Of a DNA stretch of 64,000 nucleotides, positions 1-10,778 are shown piece by piece (the first letter of the stretch is position 1; every line of letters starts with the position of its first letter). Both the position numbers and the translations under genes were made by a program. The notes under the pieces are model-generated. The model was not told the DNA's origin and did not search any database. It was given only the letters and a program-made list of their open reading frames with translations. Source of the DNA: Sequoia sempervirens (taxonomy: Eukaryota > Streptophyta > Pinopsida > Cupressales > Cupressaceae). Location: contig VDFB02252616.1 in NCBI GenBank assembly GCA_007258455.2, forward strand, positions 118,642,552-118,706,551, in the 5' to 3' direction.

Positions 1-935
1 AGAGTTGAGGGATGAGGGTTTAAGGGTTGAGGATTGAGGGATTAAGGTTTAAGGGTTGAGGGTTGAAGGATGATGGTTTAAGGGTTGAGGTTGATTGAGG
101 GATTAGGGTTTAAGGGTTGAGGGTCGAGGTTAAAGGGTCAAGGGTTAAAGTTTGAGGTTTGAAGGTTGAGGCTTATAGGATTAAGGGATTAGGGTTTAAG
201 GATTTAGGGATTAATGGTTTAAGGGTTGAGGGTTGAGGGATTAGGGTTTAAGGGTTGAGGTTTGAAGGATGAGGGTTTAAGGGTTCAGGATTGAGGGATT
301 AGGGTTGAGGGTTGAGGGTTGAAGTTTGAGGATTATAGGATTGAGGGATTAGGTTTTAAGTGTTGAGGGTTGAGGTTAAATGGTTGAGGGTTAAAGGGTT
401 GAGGGTTGAAGGTTGAGGGTTATAGGATTTAGGGATTAGGGTTTAAGGATTTATGGATTACGGGTTGAGAGTTGAGGGATTAGGGTTTAAGGCTTGAGGA
501 TTGAGGTTTGAGGGATTTGGGTCTAAGTTATAGAGTTGAGGGATTAGGGTTAAGGCTTGAGGCTTGAGGGTTTAAGGGTTTAAGAGTTTAGGGGTAGAGG
601 CTTGAGGGTTGATGGATTAGGGTTGAAGTTTGAGGGTTGAAGGTTGAGGGTTATATGATTAAGGGATTAGGGTTTAAGGGTTTAGGGATTAAGAGTTTAA
701 GGGTTGAGGGTTTTGGGAATAGGGTTTAAGGGTTGAGGGTTGAAGGATGAGGGATTAAGGGTTGAGGATTGATGGATTAGGGTTTAGGGTTAAGGGTTGA
801 AGTTTGAGGGTTATAGGATTGAGGTATTAGAGTTTAAGGGTTGAGGGATTGGTGTCTAAGGTATAGGCTTTAAGGGTTTAGAATTGAGGGTTGAGGGATT
901 AATGTGTAAGGTATAGGATTTAAGGCTTTAGGGTT
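1..935 (+). repeat. Degenerate telomere-like heptamer array
   Basis: Seen: an almost unbroken run of 7-base units on the + strand, mainly GGGTTGA, GGGTTTA, GGATTAG and GGGTTAT, all variants of the plant telomere unit TTTAGGG. Long perfect TTTAGGG runs are absent. Units cluster into loose higher-order blocks such as GGATTAGGGTTTAAGGG. The array is open at the left window edge and ends near 935. The degeneracy and the non-telomeric sequence to its right suggest an interstitial or subtelomere-derived array rather than an active chromosome end. Confidence 0.85.
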
Positions 936-1125
936 TAATCATTCTCTACCTCTCCATCCCTAATCCATCTCTACATCTCTCACTCCTTGTCTCATTACTA
1001 TTCCTCTATCTCTCTCCCACTCTTCTCCCTTATCCTTTTCATTATCATTAAAGCTCATTAAACCTCTCCCTCCATCCCTTGGTACTCTACTAGGTCTCTC
1101 TCACTCTTCTCTCTCCCTTGGTAAA
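936..1125. repeat. Pyrimidine-rich CT tract
   Basis: Directly after the G-rich array the + strand becomes strongly C/T-rich (repeats of CTCTC, ATCTCT, CCATCCCT, TCTCCC). It includes CCCTAATCC, the reverse complement of the GGATTAGGG unit to its left, so strand composition flips abruptly at about 935. No coding signal was seen. Confidence 0.7.
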
Positions 1126-1179
1126 GCCTAGAAACATCACATTTAGTGCTCAAAAAATAGGAAACCTATTATGCAACAC

Positions 1180-1213
1180 ATTTGGTGCTCACCAAATTTG
1201 GTGAGCACCAAAT
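1180..1213. repeat. Perfect 34-bp palindrome
   Basis: The arms are 17 bp and meet without a loop at AAA|TTT. The left arm starts ATTTGGTGCTCACC and the right arm ends GGTGAGCACCAAAT. Related AGTGCTC and AGCACCAA words lie nearby at about 1143-1150 and 1371. It could be a cruciform site or the end of a small inverted-repeat element. No second terminus was identified. Confidence 0.85.
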
Positions 1214-3967
1214 TATTTTTGCCAAAAATAAATTAAAAAAGTAGTTGACCCATGATACACACCCACAATTCACTTCCTCTATCTGGTTCTGTGCATTCTT
1301 TGACAAGAAAACACCATTTTATGCAATTGAATTCTTGTGGTACCATATTATGCTTGCTTCATCACCTTTTTAGCACCAATTTGATTGTTGGACAATGTAA
1401 AAGAATATAATTTGAAGTTTCTACAACATATTTGATTTTCTTACGTAATATATTCATTTTTGTAAAATTGAAATGCTTATATTGAGTTTTTTTTAGTTTT
1501 TATAATATAGAACATTCCTTTCATAATTTTATTAATCATAATAGTTTTACATAGAAATCAACATTGAATAAGATAAAAGTTTCATAAAAAAGTTAAATTT
1601 TAAGGAGTTTGAAGAAAAAAAAGAAAAATCAAGATGTATAATTTAGATGAATTCATGCAAACTTATATAGAGGATTTCAAATTAACAAAAAAATTCTTAT
1701 GTATTCCATTTACATTGCTTATAGTGGTCCATTTCCCTCATGGTTAGTGGAATTCACATTTTTTCATTCAATTTTTTAGCAAACATGACCTAAAAACAAG
1801 CAAATTGATTCACTCTATATTGGCTAGAATGTAGGTGGGTTTGGAAATCTCAACATGATTTTCCTTTGCTTGTCACATAGATCAATTTATTTTCATTTTC
1901 CTTTTCTTTAAAGTTACAATTTCCTACTACCTATATTATGTAGCAAATTTTCATTCAGATTGAAGGGAGATCACATAGCTGGTTTATTGGGGTTCAGATT
2001 GACTACATAAAGCTATTTACCATTAGCAAACAACCAATGATATGAAATGCATCACAAATTCATCAATATTCATCAAGGTGTTGGAATGCTAATAAAAATA
2101 CTTGGAGTTTGGTTAGTACATTAATATTTAGAAAATCAAATTTAATATCCTGAACCTTATATATATATTCAACTAGATATATATAGAAATCCCATCCTTC
2201 ATTGGAAAGGAATGAATGGTCCAAGAATGATCCTCAAATCTTAAATAATGCATCATTCGTTTAACTAGCTTATCATCTCTAAGCTCTTCCTCTATAGCAC
2301 AATCCCCATCATGACCTCATAGCGATATAATCAGTATATTTTCCACTTTTACACATGAATAACCCCCTTGTAGTAGTATGAAAAGAGCAATAGAGTCCTC
2401 AAATCAAGTAGGTGAGAAACATTTTCCTAGTCTAGATTTAGGAATTCCTCTCCTTGCTAAAAATTTCTATCTTTATCTAGGTAGGGTATAATAGAAAATA
2501 AGAAATGACAACGCTTTGTTTTAGCAATTAGGACATTTAAATCAACATCATGTTCTATAACCTTCATTTCAAGACCTCTCTTCCTTCTCCTAACATAAAT
2601 TCAAAGAAGATATAGCCATATTAGTCTTCTTGAAACAATCCATTTTATATTAACAATGAGGGTATAATCAAAGTTTCTTATACACTTACAACAAAACACA
2701 TATTGCCTATACACTACCATGTCAGCCAAAATATAGTATAATCATTCTACATAGCCTCATGAAGAAATCATCTAGTGTAATACCCAATATGGTTGCTTCC
2801 AACAACCTCACCAAATTGGATGCTTTCCTTTTGAGTAACATGACTAGTAACATGATGTATAATAACTATCTTTGATAGTCCTAGATGATAACTAGCTAAA
2901 TGATCCATGACGGGGTTTAGAAGTAAGGGACAGTCCTAGATGATAACAACATTAGGAACTTCCTTGAATCCTCCAAATATCTATGATAGTCTTTGTATTG
3001 TATATGATGGGTTTCATACTTAGGCAATCTTTCCTGACTACCTATAAAAATTTCTCTTATTTCCAATAATAATATTTTGTGACTATCTTTTGAGTGATAT
3101 GATATTTACTTGTGTCGAACATTACATATTGTCTCCTAGATCATTATGTGACAAAGTTCCCTTCTTGTAGCAAGAAAACCATGATGGTCTCTAAGGTGAG
3201 TTTGCATGAAAAATTTAAGGATTTATGATAGTTCATGCGATATGGTGATGAAAATATAAAGGGCTTGATGGCTTACCATTTTCATGATTCTCTATCCACC
3301 TTGTTGAGATTACCATAGTGATGTGAAAGATAATAGAGTGACTTCATTTCTTTACTGTTATGACAATGTTCCATGTACTTGGGGTAGTTTTGATGTAGTG
3401 ATTTCCCTTGCTGCATTTAGAAGAATCCCTTGATGTGACAGTAGTCCTATCAGCTGTTATTCATGATACTTATATGACACAATCTTATAAATGATGAATG
3501 ATAACCCCTATGTTGGATGGGATAGTGATAGTCTCCCAATACTTTTAAAAATGATTCCTTTGGTAGTGTGACTGAATTTAAAAATGACACACTTACTGCC
3601 AATGTCTTATGACAACCTCATGTCTTATGATAGTTGTAATGAATCTTGTATTTCAGGACAGTCATCTAATTACTGCTATCACCATTTCCTAGCTTCCTGT
3701 ATGACTATATTGGTCCATGATAGCATTTCTTAGCTTCATTTATGACTATATTTGATCCATTATAGCATTTTTAACATAATTAAATTATAAAGGACTTACT
3801 TGTTGGAAGAGTATCTTTTCCACCCTTCATGAAAGAGGATTTTTTCATCCCTTCATGAAAGAGTATTTTTGTTTCCCTTCAAGAAATACTATTATCTTGG
3901 TGTAAATTTTGAACCTTTTAGATGAAATTCGATTATATGAGGCCATATTTGTCATTTTTTTGTATTA
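1214..3967. other. Unassigned AT-rich spacer
   Basis: No gene is supported here. The right part (about 2870-3770) is enriched in a loose word of the form TATGATAGT/GACAGTC. The word CAGTCCTAGATGATAAC or a close variant occurs at about 2877 and again at about 2932. The sequence may be the 5' side of the transposase-like unit that follows, or simply decayed repeat. Confidence 0.5.
3683..3880. repeat. Short imperfect tandem duplications
   Basis: Two neighbouring arrays. At 3683-3769 a unit of about 43 bp containing TAGCTTC, TATGACTATAT and TCCAT(G/T)ATAG is present twice. At about 3808-3885 a unit of about 29 bp with CCCTTCATGAAAGAG is present two to three times. Both are non-coding and lie just upstream of the transposase-like remnant. 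Confidence 0.65.
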
Positions 3968-6420
3968 TTGAGCATTACTTACTTTTGTTCTTTTTGTGTT
4001 TGTGAACATGTAGCATTGAACATCATGTTAAGGAAACGTGCAAACCCTCTAACACTATATGAACGTGAAGCCAAAAATGCAAGGACAAGAGAAACAATGA
4101 GGCGACTTCTTGAAGAAAAGAAATTGAACCTCGTAGAAGAAGAAACTCCCATCAACAATCACATATATAGCTGAAGATACACCATCTAAAACATGTGGTG
4201 TTGAAATTACATCAACAAACACAACTCTATTTGAAGGCACTCCACATACCAAATGTGAAGTTGAAGGTACAACATCGTTTACATGCCAATTTCAAAGTAT
4301 GTCATTATTTACATCTCCAATTGAAGGTATGCCATCTATCTCCGATGTTGTTGGAATTCCTAATGTTGATCCAACTTTACCTTTGAGAACTCCCCCTAGA
4401 GTTTTGCATAAAAAAACTAAATAATTGATTGATATTGATGCTAATGTTTTGATACCGATGGCTAATAAGATTCCAAAATGTACATGTCAAAGATATGCAA
4501 AGAGGATATGGAGATTATTTTTTGAGAAGCTAAGTGAGGCTGGAAGATGTCAAATATTTGTTGAAATGATGAGGCAACTCAATTTTAGGCCCTTCATGAA
4601 GATTCTTGGGCTAAGAACATCATATGACTCAAGTGAGGAATCCATTGTAAAGAATCTAATGAGTGGGTTCTACCTCATGCACGAAAGATAGTAATGCCAC
4701 ACGACATGTGATGACATAAACATTGGTAAGTAGTCAAACCAGGAATAAGATGATCCTTTCAAAGATGAGTAAAACTATGAAAATAAGTAGATCATCTCTA
4801 ATGAGAGCAAAAAAAGGGCGTGAAAGAGTGGAGGATCCAAATAACAATGAGTTATGGGCATTTTTCACGTAGACTACCACAAAAAGATAAAGAAATTGTT
4901 CAAGCCTTGAAATCTCTAATAAAATAATTTTGGAAGAATAACATAAGGGTCTCTCCCAATCAAAGAGATATTATAATAAGGAGAATTGGTAGTTAAATCT
5001 GTGAGCCACATCCAAAGCAATTTTTGGATACCACTCAAACCCAATTTTTTGATAAATTTGTAGAGATGTATCCTCAAGTTAAAATTTGTCAAAGTTTTTT
5101 TGAAATTATAAATCCTTTTTATGTAAAAATAAATCACACACGCGCTACTTGTTGTTGTAGACTACATATTGAGTTTTTTAACCATTATGATGTTTATCAA
5201 TGTATATGTGTAGATATGCACACTGACAATGTTTTATAGGAATGTAACATAAGGCCTCCACCTAGATCTCCAACGGATTTCTTATCTACCATTTTATGTG
5301 AAAGAGTGGATGGTCAATTTTTTTTACAAGAAATCATGTTTGGATGGCACATGTGTTCATTGTGGTGGCATGCAATATTTTCCAATTTTCCAACACATGG
5401 ATAGTATACATGCGGTTGGAAACAAAATTGTGGAATTTGGTAAATACAAGATAATGGCCTATAGTCTAAAAGATGGGAAAGAAGCAAAAAAGTGTGAATT
5501 GGTCAGTGATATGATTCAGTGTATCAGTTCATGGGTATTTTTCATGATCATGTGGTTTATGAGTATGCAATACATACACATAGAGCTCGATGGTTTGACT
5601 CGTAGTTAAAGTTATGCAAGGACACATTTCCACTTCATAGCATCATTTCAGTTGTTGAATTCATAGAGAACTACACACTACAACCATAGAACGAGGTGTA
5701 ATCACAATACTACAACTCCACATAGGTTGCTATATTTGTGCATATAGCATTCATTCATGCAAATAATACAAGATAATATGAAAGTATTGAGGGAGTATCA
5801 CTTTTACATAAGTGATGATCACACATATTTTTTAGAATTTTTGCAAGGTTTCTTTCAAATGTTCTATGCTAATTTGGCTAGCAAGAGCATATCATTCAGT
5901 TAGCATATCACATGGTCAGATAGTTGTACATCATAATTTAAGAACTCTAGAATGTTTTATTGGTTGAGCAAGATGCATCGAATTAGTGGTGTTCAACATA
6001 TGTGGAATTTATCAGAGGTTGGGCATAGAAATGGGGAGGATGATGGTGTAGGTGCATGTATCAAAAGAGCCTTACCATGAGAAGAGTTAAAGGACAAAGA
6101 AAGTCCAAAGTTGATAGATGAAAAATCAATTTTCTAGTGGTGCAAACATGGTATGGGTCTAGGTAATTAAGGTAATTCTTTAGTTCATATAATTTTTTTG
6201 TTGGTAGATGATACTAACATTGAAAAATATGAGGATTGTTGTACACTGATAGAATTGAGTGAGCTACACTCTTTTAGAAGCTCCAATGTAGTGACTATCC
6301 ATATATGGAAGATGACATGCTTTTGTTTTGCATGTACACTTCAAGCATGGAATAATTGTGACTCAAAAGAGTGGGTTGAAAATTGGTCTTTAAGAATTCT
6401 AGCCCCACTTGACATGTATC
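3968..6420 (+). pseudogene. Decayed transposase-like gene, interrupted by element A
   Basis: Seen: a series of plus-strand coding fragments in changing frames. They include a basic N-terminal piece (about 4024-4174), a piece containing CTCQRYAKRIW (4425-4691), a Cys cluster TCCCRLHIEFFNHYD (about 5145-5190), CLDGTCVHCGG (about 5335), RWFDS, VEFIENYTLQP (about 5650-5690), WSDSCTS followed by FKNSRMFYWLSK (about 5910-5970), and a block ending GEDDGVGACIKRAL (about 6030-6075). From memory these blocks resemble a widespread uncharacterised repeat-encoded plant family that looks like a DDE transposase. I cannot name it with certainty. There are frameshifts (one near 5520) and several stops. Those near 5607, 5689, 5701 and 5718 are TAG or TAA, one C-to-T change from CAG or CAA. 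The frame running to 6420 is cut by element A and its tail is at 23074. Confidence 0.6.
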
Positions 6421-7484
6421 TGTAAGTGTGGAATAAGTAATGAGTAAAATAACAAACAACACTTCTTAATGAAACATTATATCAAGAGAATCAACAATTA
6501 AATTAGTTAAAAATAGGAAAACTCTTGAAAGCATCTCATTGTTCCTTATCTCTAAAGATTTATTAAATCACAAAGGGCTCTCAGATTTGGTTAGTACTAT
6601 GACTGTTAAAATTCCAATCTAGAGAATGGGATGATTATGATTATGATGCTAAAGCTATATGATTCTATTTCTAAGTGCAATGATGGAATCCTTCTGATGC
6701 AAATGACATAAAATAGATAAAATGAAGCTATTATAAACTATGATGAATCTAAATGGAATGTCCTGATTATGATTCTATTGATTGTTATGTGATTCTATTG
6801 CTAAATGATAATTGCTAAATGCTTGAATACTTGATTGCTATTTTTGCAAAGTAAGATTACACAAAGTTGGGATCTATTTCCTACTTTAGAAGGTTCTATT
6901 TATAGATTCACGTCAGCACATTTGTGAAGGCGTAGCACGACAAAGGTCTAGATTCAATATGAAGGATTGAATGGTGAAGGATGAAGAAGTCCGAGCTGAT
7001 CATGGGGATTATTCCTCCCCAAAAAAAAATCTTGCCAAAGGATAGGAAGAATCAGAGGAAGGAGATTGACAAATTGATTTCCAATTTTTCTCCACAACTT
7101 TCCCGTGAATGCTAGTTGAATTAAATTAGATGTTTTATATCTAATTTGGTCGGTAAAATATGATGAGTTGTAGAAATATGAATATAATTGAATATTTACA
7201 TTTATTCAAATTTAGGAAGAAATAAGATATTAAATTTAATAAAACAAACTATAGAAGTCTATTTATTAAATTAAATATGGAAGAAATGAATAATTAAATG
7301 AAACAAAGTATGTGAACTTGTTTATTTAATTAAGATGAAATAATAGAAGAATTAGAAGAATTAAAATGTGAACTATATAAATAAATATTTCTATTTATTC
7401 AATAGTAGAGGAATTTAAGGTTAATTAATTAAATAAATCGTATTTAATCAATTAGATTATCTAGACCATTTTTAGGTGTATACA
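6421..7484 (-). repeat. Element A 3' LTR
   Basis: This is the left copy of the LTR pair. In minus-strand reading it begins TGTATACACCTAAAAATG, the same type of start as the element D LTR, followed by AT-rich U3 palindromic words at about 7130-7450. The polypurine tract lies immediately inside it at 7485, which fixes it as the 3' LTR. Confidence 0.9.
6896..6905 (-). promoter_or_regulatory. LTR TATA box (element A)
   Basis: The minus strand reads CTATAAATAG, preceded upstream by GACGTG with an ACGT core. The matching site in the other LTR is at 22488-22497 (CTATAAATAC). This probably sets the U3/R boundary. The transcription start was not observed. Confidence 0.6.
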
Positions 7485-7502
7485 TGTTGCCTCTCTTTGA
7501 AG
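7485..7502 (-). other. Polypurine tract of element A
   Basis: The minus strand reads CACTTCAAAGAGAGGCAACA directly next to the 3' LTR start TGTATACA. Position and purine content fit the plus-strand DNA primer of an LTR retrotransposon. Confidence 0.7.
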
Positions 7503-8081
7503 TGATGTGTTTACGCATTGCTTCAAAGAAAATTTTGCTACTGCTGCTAGTATCGACAAAAAAAATTCAATATGCCCCAGATATTGATTTTTAAGTGATG
7601 ATGGATATATGCCTCCTCAGGAGATAAATTGATGATTTTTTTGGTTTTTTGGAATTTTTCAAAATTTTCATGATTTTCTATGATTTTTGATGATTCGATA
7701 AATTTTTGATGATAAAATAATTTATCTCCGGACAAACAGTTTGAAAGATGCCCATGTGATGAGTTTTGAATTAATCCTCTAGTAAATAAATTAAATAAAT
7801 CCCATAAAAATCACCTCTAATCACTTTATAAAAAAAGCTAAAAGGGTGATTTAGAATTCATTTGTGCATGTTGAAGTTTGAAAACTTAGAGTGAGAGAAA
7901 ATTTGGAGCAAGATGTAGATCCCTTACCGCACTCACCATTTCGAGCGCGTGCGATGAAACAACCAGCCAATCGCCTACGAACCTCCGGTACAGACCCGTG
8001 AACCTCCTTGTTTTACATGTTTTCTCATTTTTCTTTCTTTTTTTTCCAGATTTCAATTTTTTGATTTTTTTAGTGCATCTA

Positions 8082-8430
8082 AGGCCTGTAGTAGTGCTTT
8101 CAATTTATGTTTTAGCGCTTTTAATAAAGTAGCGCTTAAGATAGATTCTATAGCGCTTTGATAGGTTAATTTAGCACTTTGAATGTTATAGCGCTTTGGG
8201 TATATGTTTTAGAACTTAAGATAGTTTAGCACATTGACCTCATAGATTTGTGCTTTGACCCCCCAGAATAGTGCATCCCTTGTAATGGCGCTTCAATGTA
8301 CTGAAATAGCACATTTATCTCCTGAAATGGCACATCTGATGAATTAGTGCTTTGAGCGCCTATTTTAGCGCATAGATGTGTTTTAATGGTGCTTATGATA
8401 TTTTGGCACATTAAAACACTATTTTAGTGC
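8082..8430 (+). repeat. Array of TAGCGCTTT/TAGCACATT words
   Basis: About 19 degenerate copies of an 8-11 base word lie in 350 bp, spaced roughly 15-25 bases. Examples on the + strand are TAGCGCTTTTAA, TAGCGCTTTGATAGG, TAGCACTTTGAATG, TAGCACATTGACC, AGTGCATCC and TAGCGCATAGATG. The element's leader carries the reverse complement (ATGTGCTAAAA) at 19860-20150 and 21650-21910. Confidence 0.75.
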
Positions 8431-8544
8431 ATCCAAGTTAGAATGATGTGGTATGTCAATTTTATCCTTGATTTTTTTGATTTTGATCATGTCAGTTGTT
8501 GGTTTGATATGATTTGATGATCTCAATAAAGTAGATGATGTTCA

Positions 8545-8725
8545 ACCTCATGATAGGTGAGGTCTGATGATTGATTGATGATAATTATCCTCATGATTGG
8601 CAAGGAATAATTAGAGTTTGTTTGATATACCTCATGATAAGCAAGGTTGATTTGATTAATTGACCTCATGATAGGCGAGGTACAGTTTTAAGATTGATGA
8701 TTGACCTCATGATAGGTGAGGTTTG
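8545..8725 (+). repeat. Five CCTCATGATAGGTGAGG hairpin repeats
   Basis: Copies start near 8545, 8589, 8629, 8662 and 8704 and read CCTCATGATAGGTGAGG, CCTCATGATTGGCAAGG, CCTCATGATAAGCAAGG, CCTCATGATAGGCGAGG and CCTCATGATAGGTGAGG. CCTCA...TGAGG can pair as a small stem in the canonical copies. They are linked by TTTGATGATTGAT spacers. Confidence 0.75.
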
Positions 8726-8850
8726 ATGATGCTTGCTCATGAGATTTGATCAAAATTCTCACCAGAGCTGATTAGATTTGATAGGATAATTGATGTTTGA
8801 TGATTTGACAAAGAGTACTAACTTTGAACATTTCATGATGATAGGAGGCT

Positions 8851-10778
8851 TTGACGAACCTACAAATTTGAGAGCGGTTTCCCTGGACATGAAATTTGAT
8901 ACCACATCTAGTGCAACCTGAGATGGCAGTTATTACACATTGTGGTTTGACTTCTTTATTAGATATGCCCCAAATTAGGATTAACTGGGGTCTCCTGACA
9001 ACCCTAGTAGAGAGGTGGCATAGTGAGCATAATACTTTCCACCTTCCTATTGGCGAGATGATAGTCACTCCTGAGGATGTCTGGCAGATTCTAAGGATAC
9101 CCGTTGTTGGTGACATTGTAGTTTATGATTTTTCAGAGCAAGGCATGATTGATGCTCTCCGTAGAGTATTTCAAGATGATTCTATCTGTGGATATTGGAT
9201 TCCATGGCGCGAGATGATAGATGCTTATGCTACCCTACCTACAGTTCTTGTTGGTTTTATTGGAGGGTTCCTTTGTCCTGATCGCAGGTCAAAGGGACTT
9301 TCTGTTGGTTGGGGCCATGTGTTGGAGAGAATGATTGTGCACAGTATGAGATATGCTTGGGGCATGTGCATTCTTTCCCATCTTTATCATGATTTATATT
9401 AGGCTCTCTATCTTATAGGTCGTAGTTTTTCATTAGGAGTTACTCTACTACAGGTGTGGGTGTGGGAGCATATTGTTGTTACACGTCCAATGATGGTGAG
9501 GCAGTGACCTGCAATGTGGCCATATGTGCATATATACATAGGTCAACCTACTCATCCTAGACTGGGTAAGTTGGATCACTGGAGAAGAGTATTGGATGAT
9601 ATATAGGTTGTGACATGGTGCCCCTACTTAGATTGTGAGCACTAGGATGATGATGACATTCAGTTGCCTTATCTCTGTCAGTCAATGATTCTGATTGGTT
9701 AGCCTCGTTGGGTTTTAAAGAGATTTTTGTTTAGATGAGTGCTCATATGGTATGGTATTGTTCAGGGCATGCCCTAGGGTTTTTCTCATTATTCTTGTCA
9801 TCAGTTAGATTCTATAGAGTGGGGGCCCAGTATTTCATATGATGTCATTATTCAAGAGTTCCAGGTTCTACAGGCTCTAGTTTCGGAGATCTATCCTAAT
9901 ATTATCGAGCCACCTATTACAGCTGATTATGCAGAGTATTTGGTATTACATCCTTTTCCATGGATTACCATTCCTAATGACCTTGCTCCACTACCTTCAG
10001 AGGAGGAGGTGGAGGATGTCGAGGTCAGTGGGGATGAGCAGGGCAGTGGAGATGAGGAGGGCAGCAGTGAGGATGAGAGTAGTGGAGAGGAGGAGGGATA
10101 TGATAGTGGAGATGACGGAGGAGGTGGTGGTGGAGATGGTATAGGTGGGTCAGGTCCAGCCATAGATGTGAAGGAGTATATGATGCCTCGTAAGAGGCAA
10201 GCACTGGCAGCTCCTATAGGGTGGCGTGTGTGGATCAGTGTACCTTCCCAACAGTAGCAAACACAAATTGTGAGCCCACTGGTGCAAGTGCAGACCTTAC
10301 AGGGTCATTTGGTTCAGGCTCAGGGTTTATTGGTGTAGACACAGGATCAGAGATGCAGGCATAGGTCCAGTCTCATGCATAGGCTCTCGCTCAAGTATAG
10401 GGATAGTTGGCAGTGGCTCAAACACAGATTTCCTCTTTGACAACCGAGAGAGATGCAACTAGACGGGCTGCAGAGCAAGCACAATAGATGGCCAAGAGGT
10501 TACAAAGATTGGTTGATGGTACATCTATAACAGATCATATGAGAGAGGTTGTTTGTTTAGGTTAGGAGGAAGATTACTATAGAGGTAAATAATATGATGT
10601 CATTCCTTCAGAGCAGAAAATGAGTTATGTGCAGTCTCGATCTGGCAGGTCCTAGTCGAGGACTATGCGTAGAGGTGTGACACAGCCCCTCCTGAGAGAC
10701 CCAAGAGATCCTGGTACATCTGGTGGTGGAGGGACTGGTCCAGAGATGCCTACACCATCTAGATCCAACAACACATAG
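8851..10778 (+). pseudogene. Antisense PMD (plant mobile domain) gene of element A, decayed
   Basis: The protein family is the plant mobile domain, found in transposon-derived plant genes and in retrotransposon extra ORFs. Its role in the element is unknown. Seen: IRINWGLLTTLVERWHSEHNTFHLP followed closely by GEMIVTPEDVWQILRIPV (about 8960-9105), matching the family's ERW..(T)FHLP.GE.T.T.EDV..IL.(L/I)P pattern. One frame continues to 10257 through the rest of the domain and an acidic Glu/Ser/Asp/Gly segment (about 10000-10160). After a frameshift near 10340 a Gln-rich, coil-like tail runs to a stop at 10776. The first clear open codons start with TTG at 8896. Upstream in-frame TGA codons at about 8869 and 8890 could be CGA originally. 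Internal stops are near 9400, 9505, 9603, 9641, 9700, 9735 and 9769, mostly TAG or TGA. It lies opposite in strand to gag-pol, between integrase and the 3' LTR. Confidence 0.8.

Larger units (their letters stand above)
7503..8850. other. Element A 3' non-coding region
   Basis: No ORF of substance. Contents: a block with GCCTCCTCAGGAG (about 7610, with a similar block at about 38260 in element C), a GC-richer stretch at 7920-8010 that may be a decayed first exon of the PMD gene, the short-motif array at 8082-8430 and the hairpin repeats at 8545-8725. The last two are listed separately. Confidence 0.6.

Noticed and set aside
1..935. Genuine chromosome end
   Set aside because: The array is strongly degenerate and the sequence to its right is a different, non-telomeric repeat. 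No run of perfect TTTAGGG was found.
8082..8430. CRISPR-like array
   Set aside because: Words are degenerate, only 8-11 bases long and irregularly spaced, with no constant repeat or spacer length, in a plant genome.
9927..10163. Minus-strand ORF rich in Ser and Pro
   Set aside because: Exact antisense shadow of the acidic GAG/GAT-rich stretch of the element A PMD gene. No independent support.
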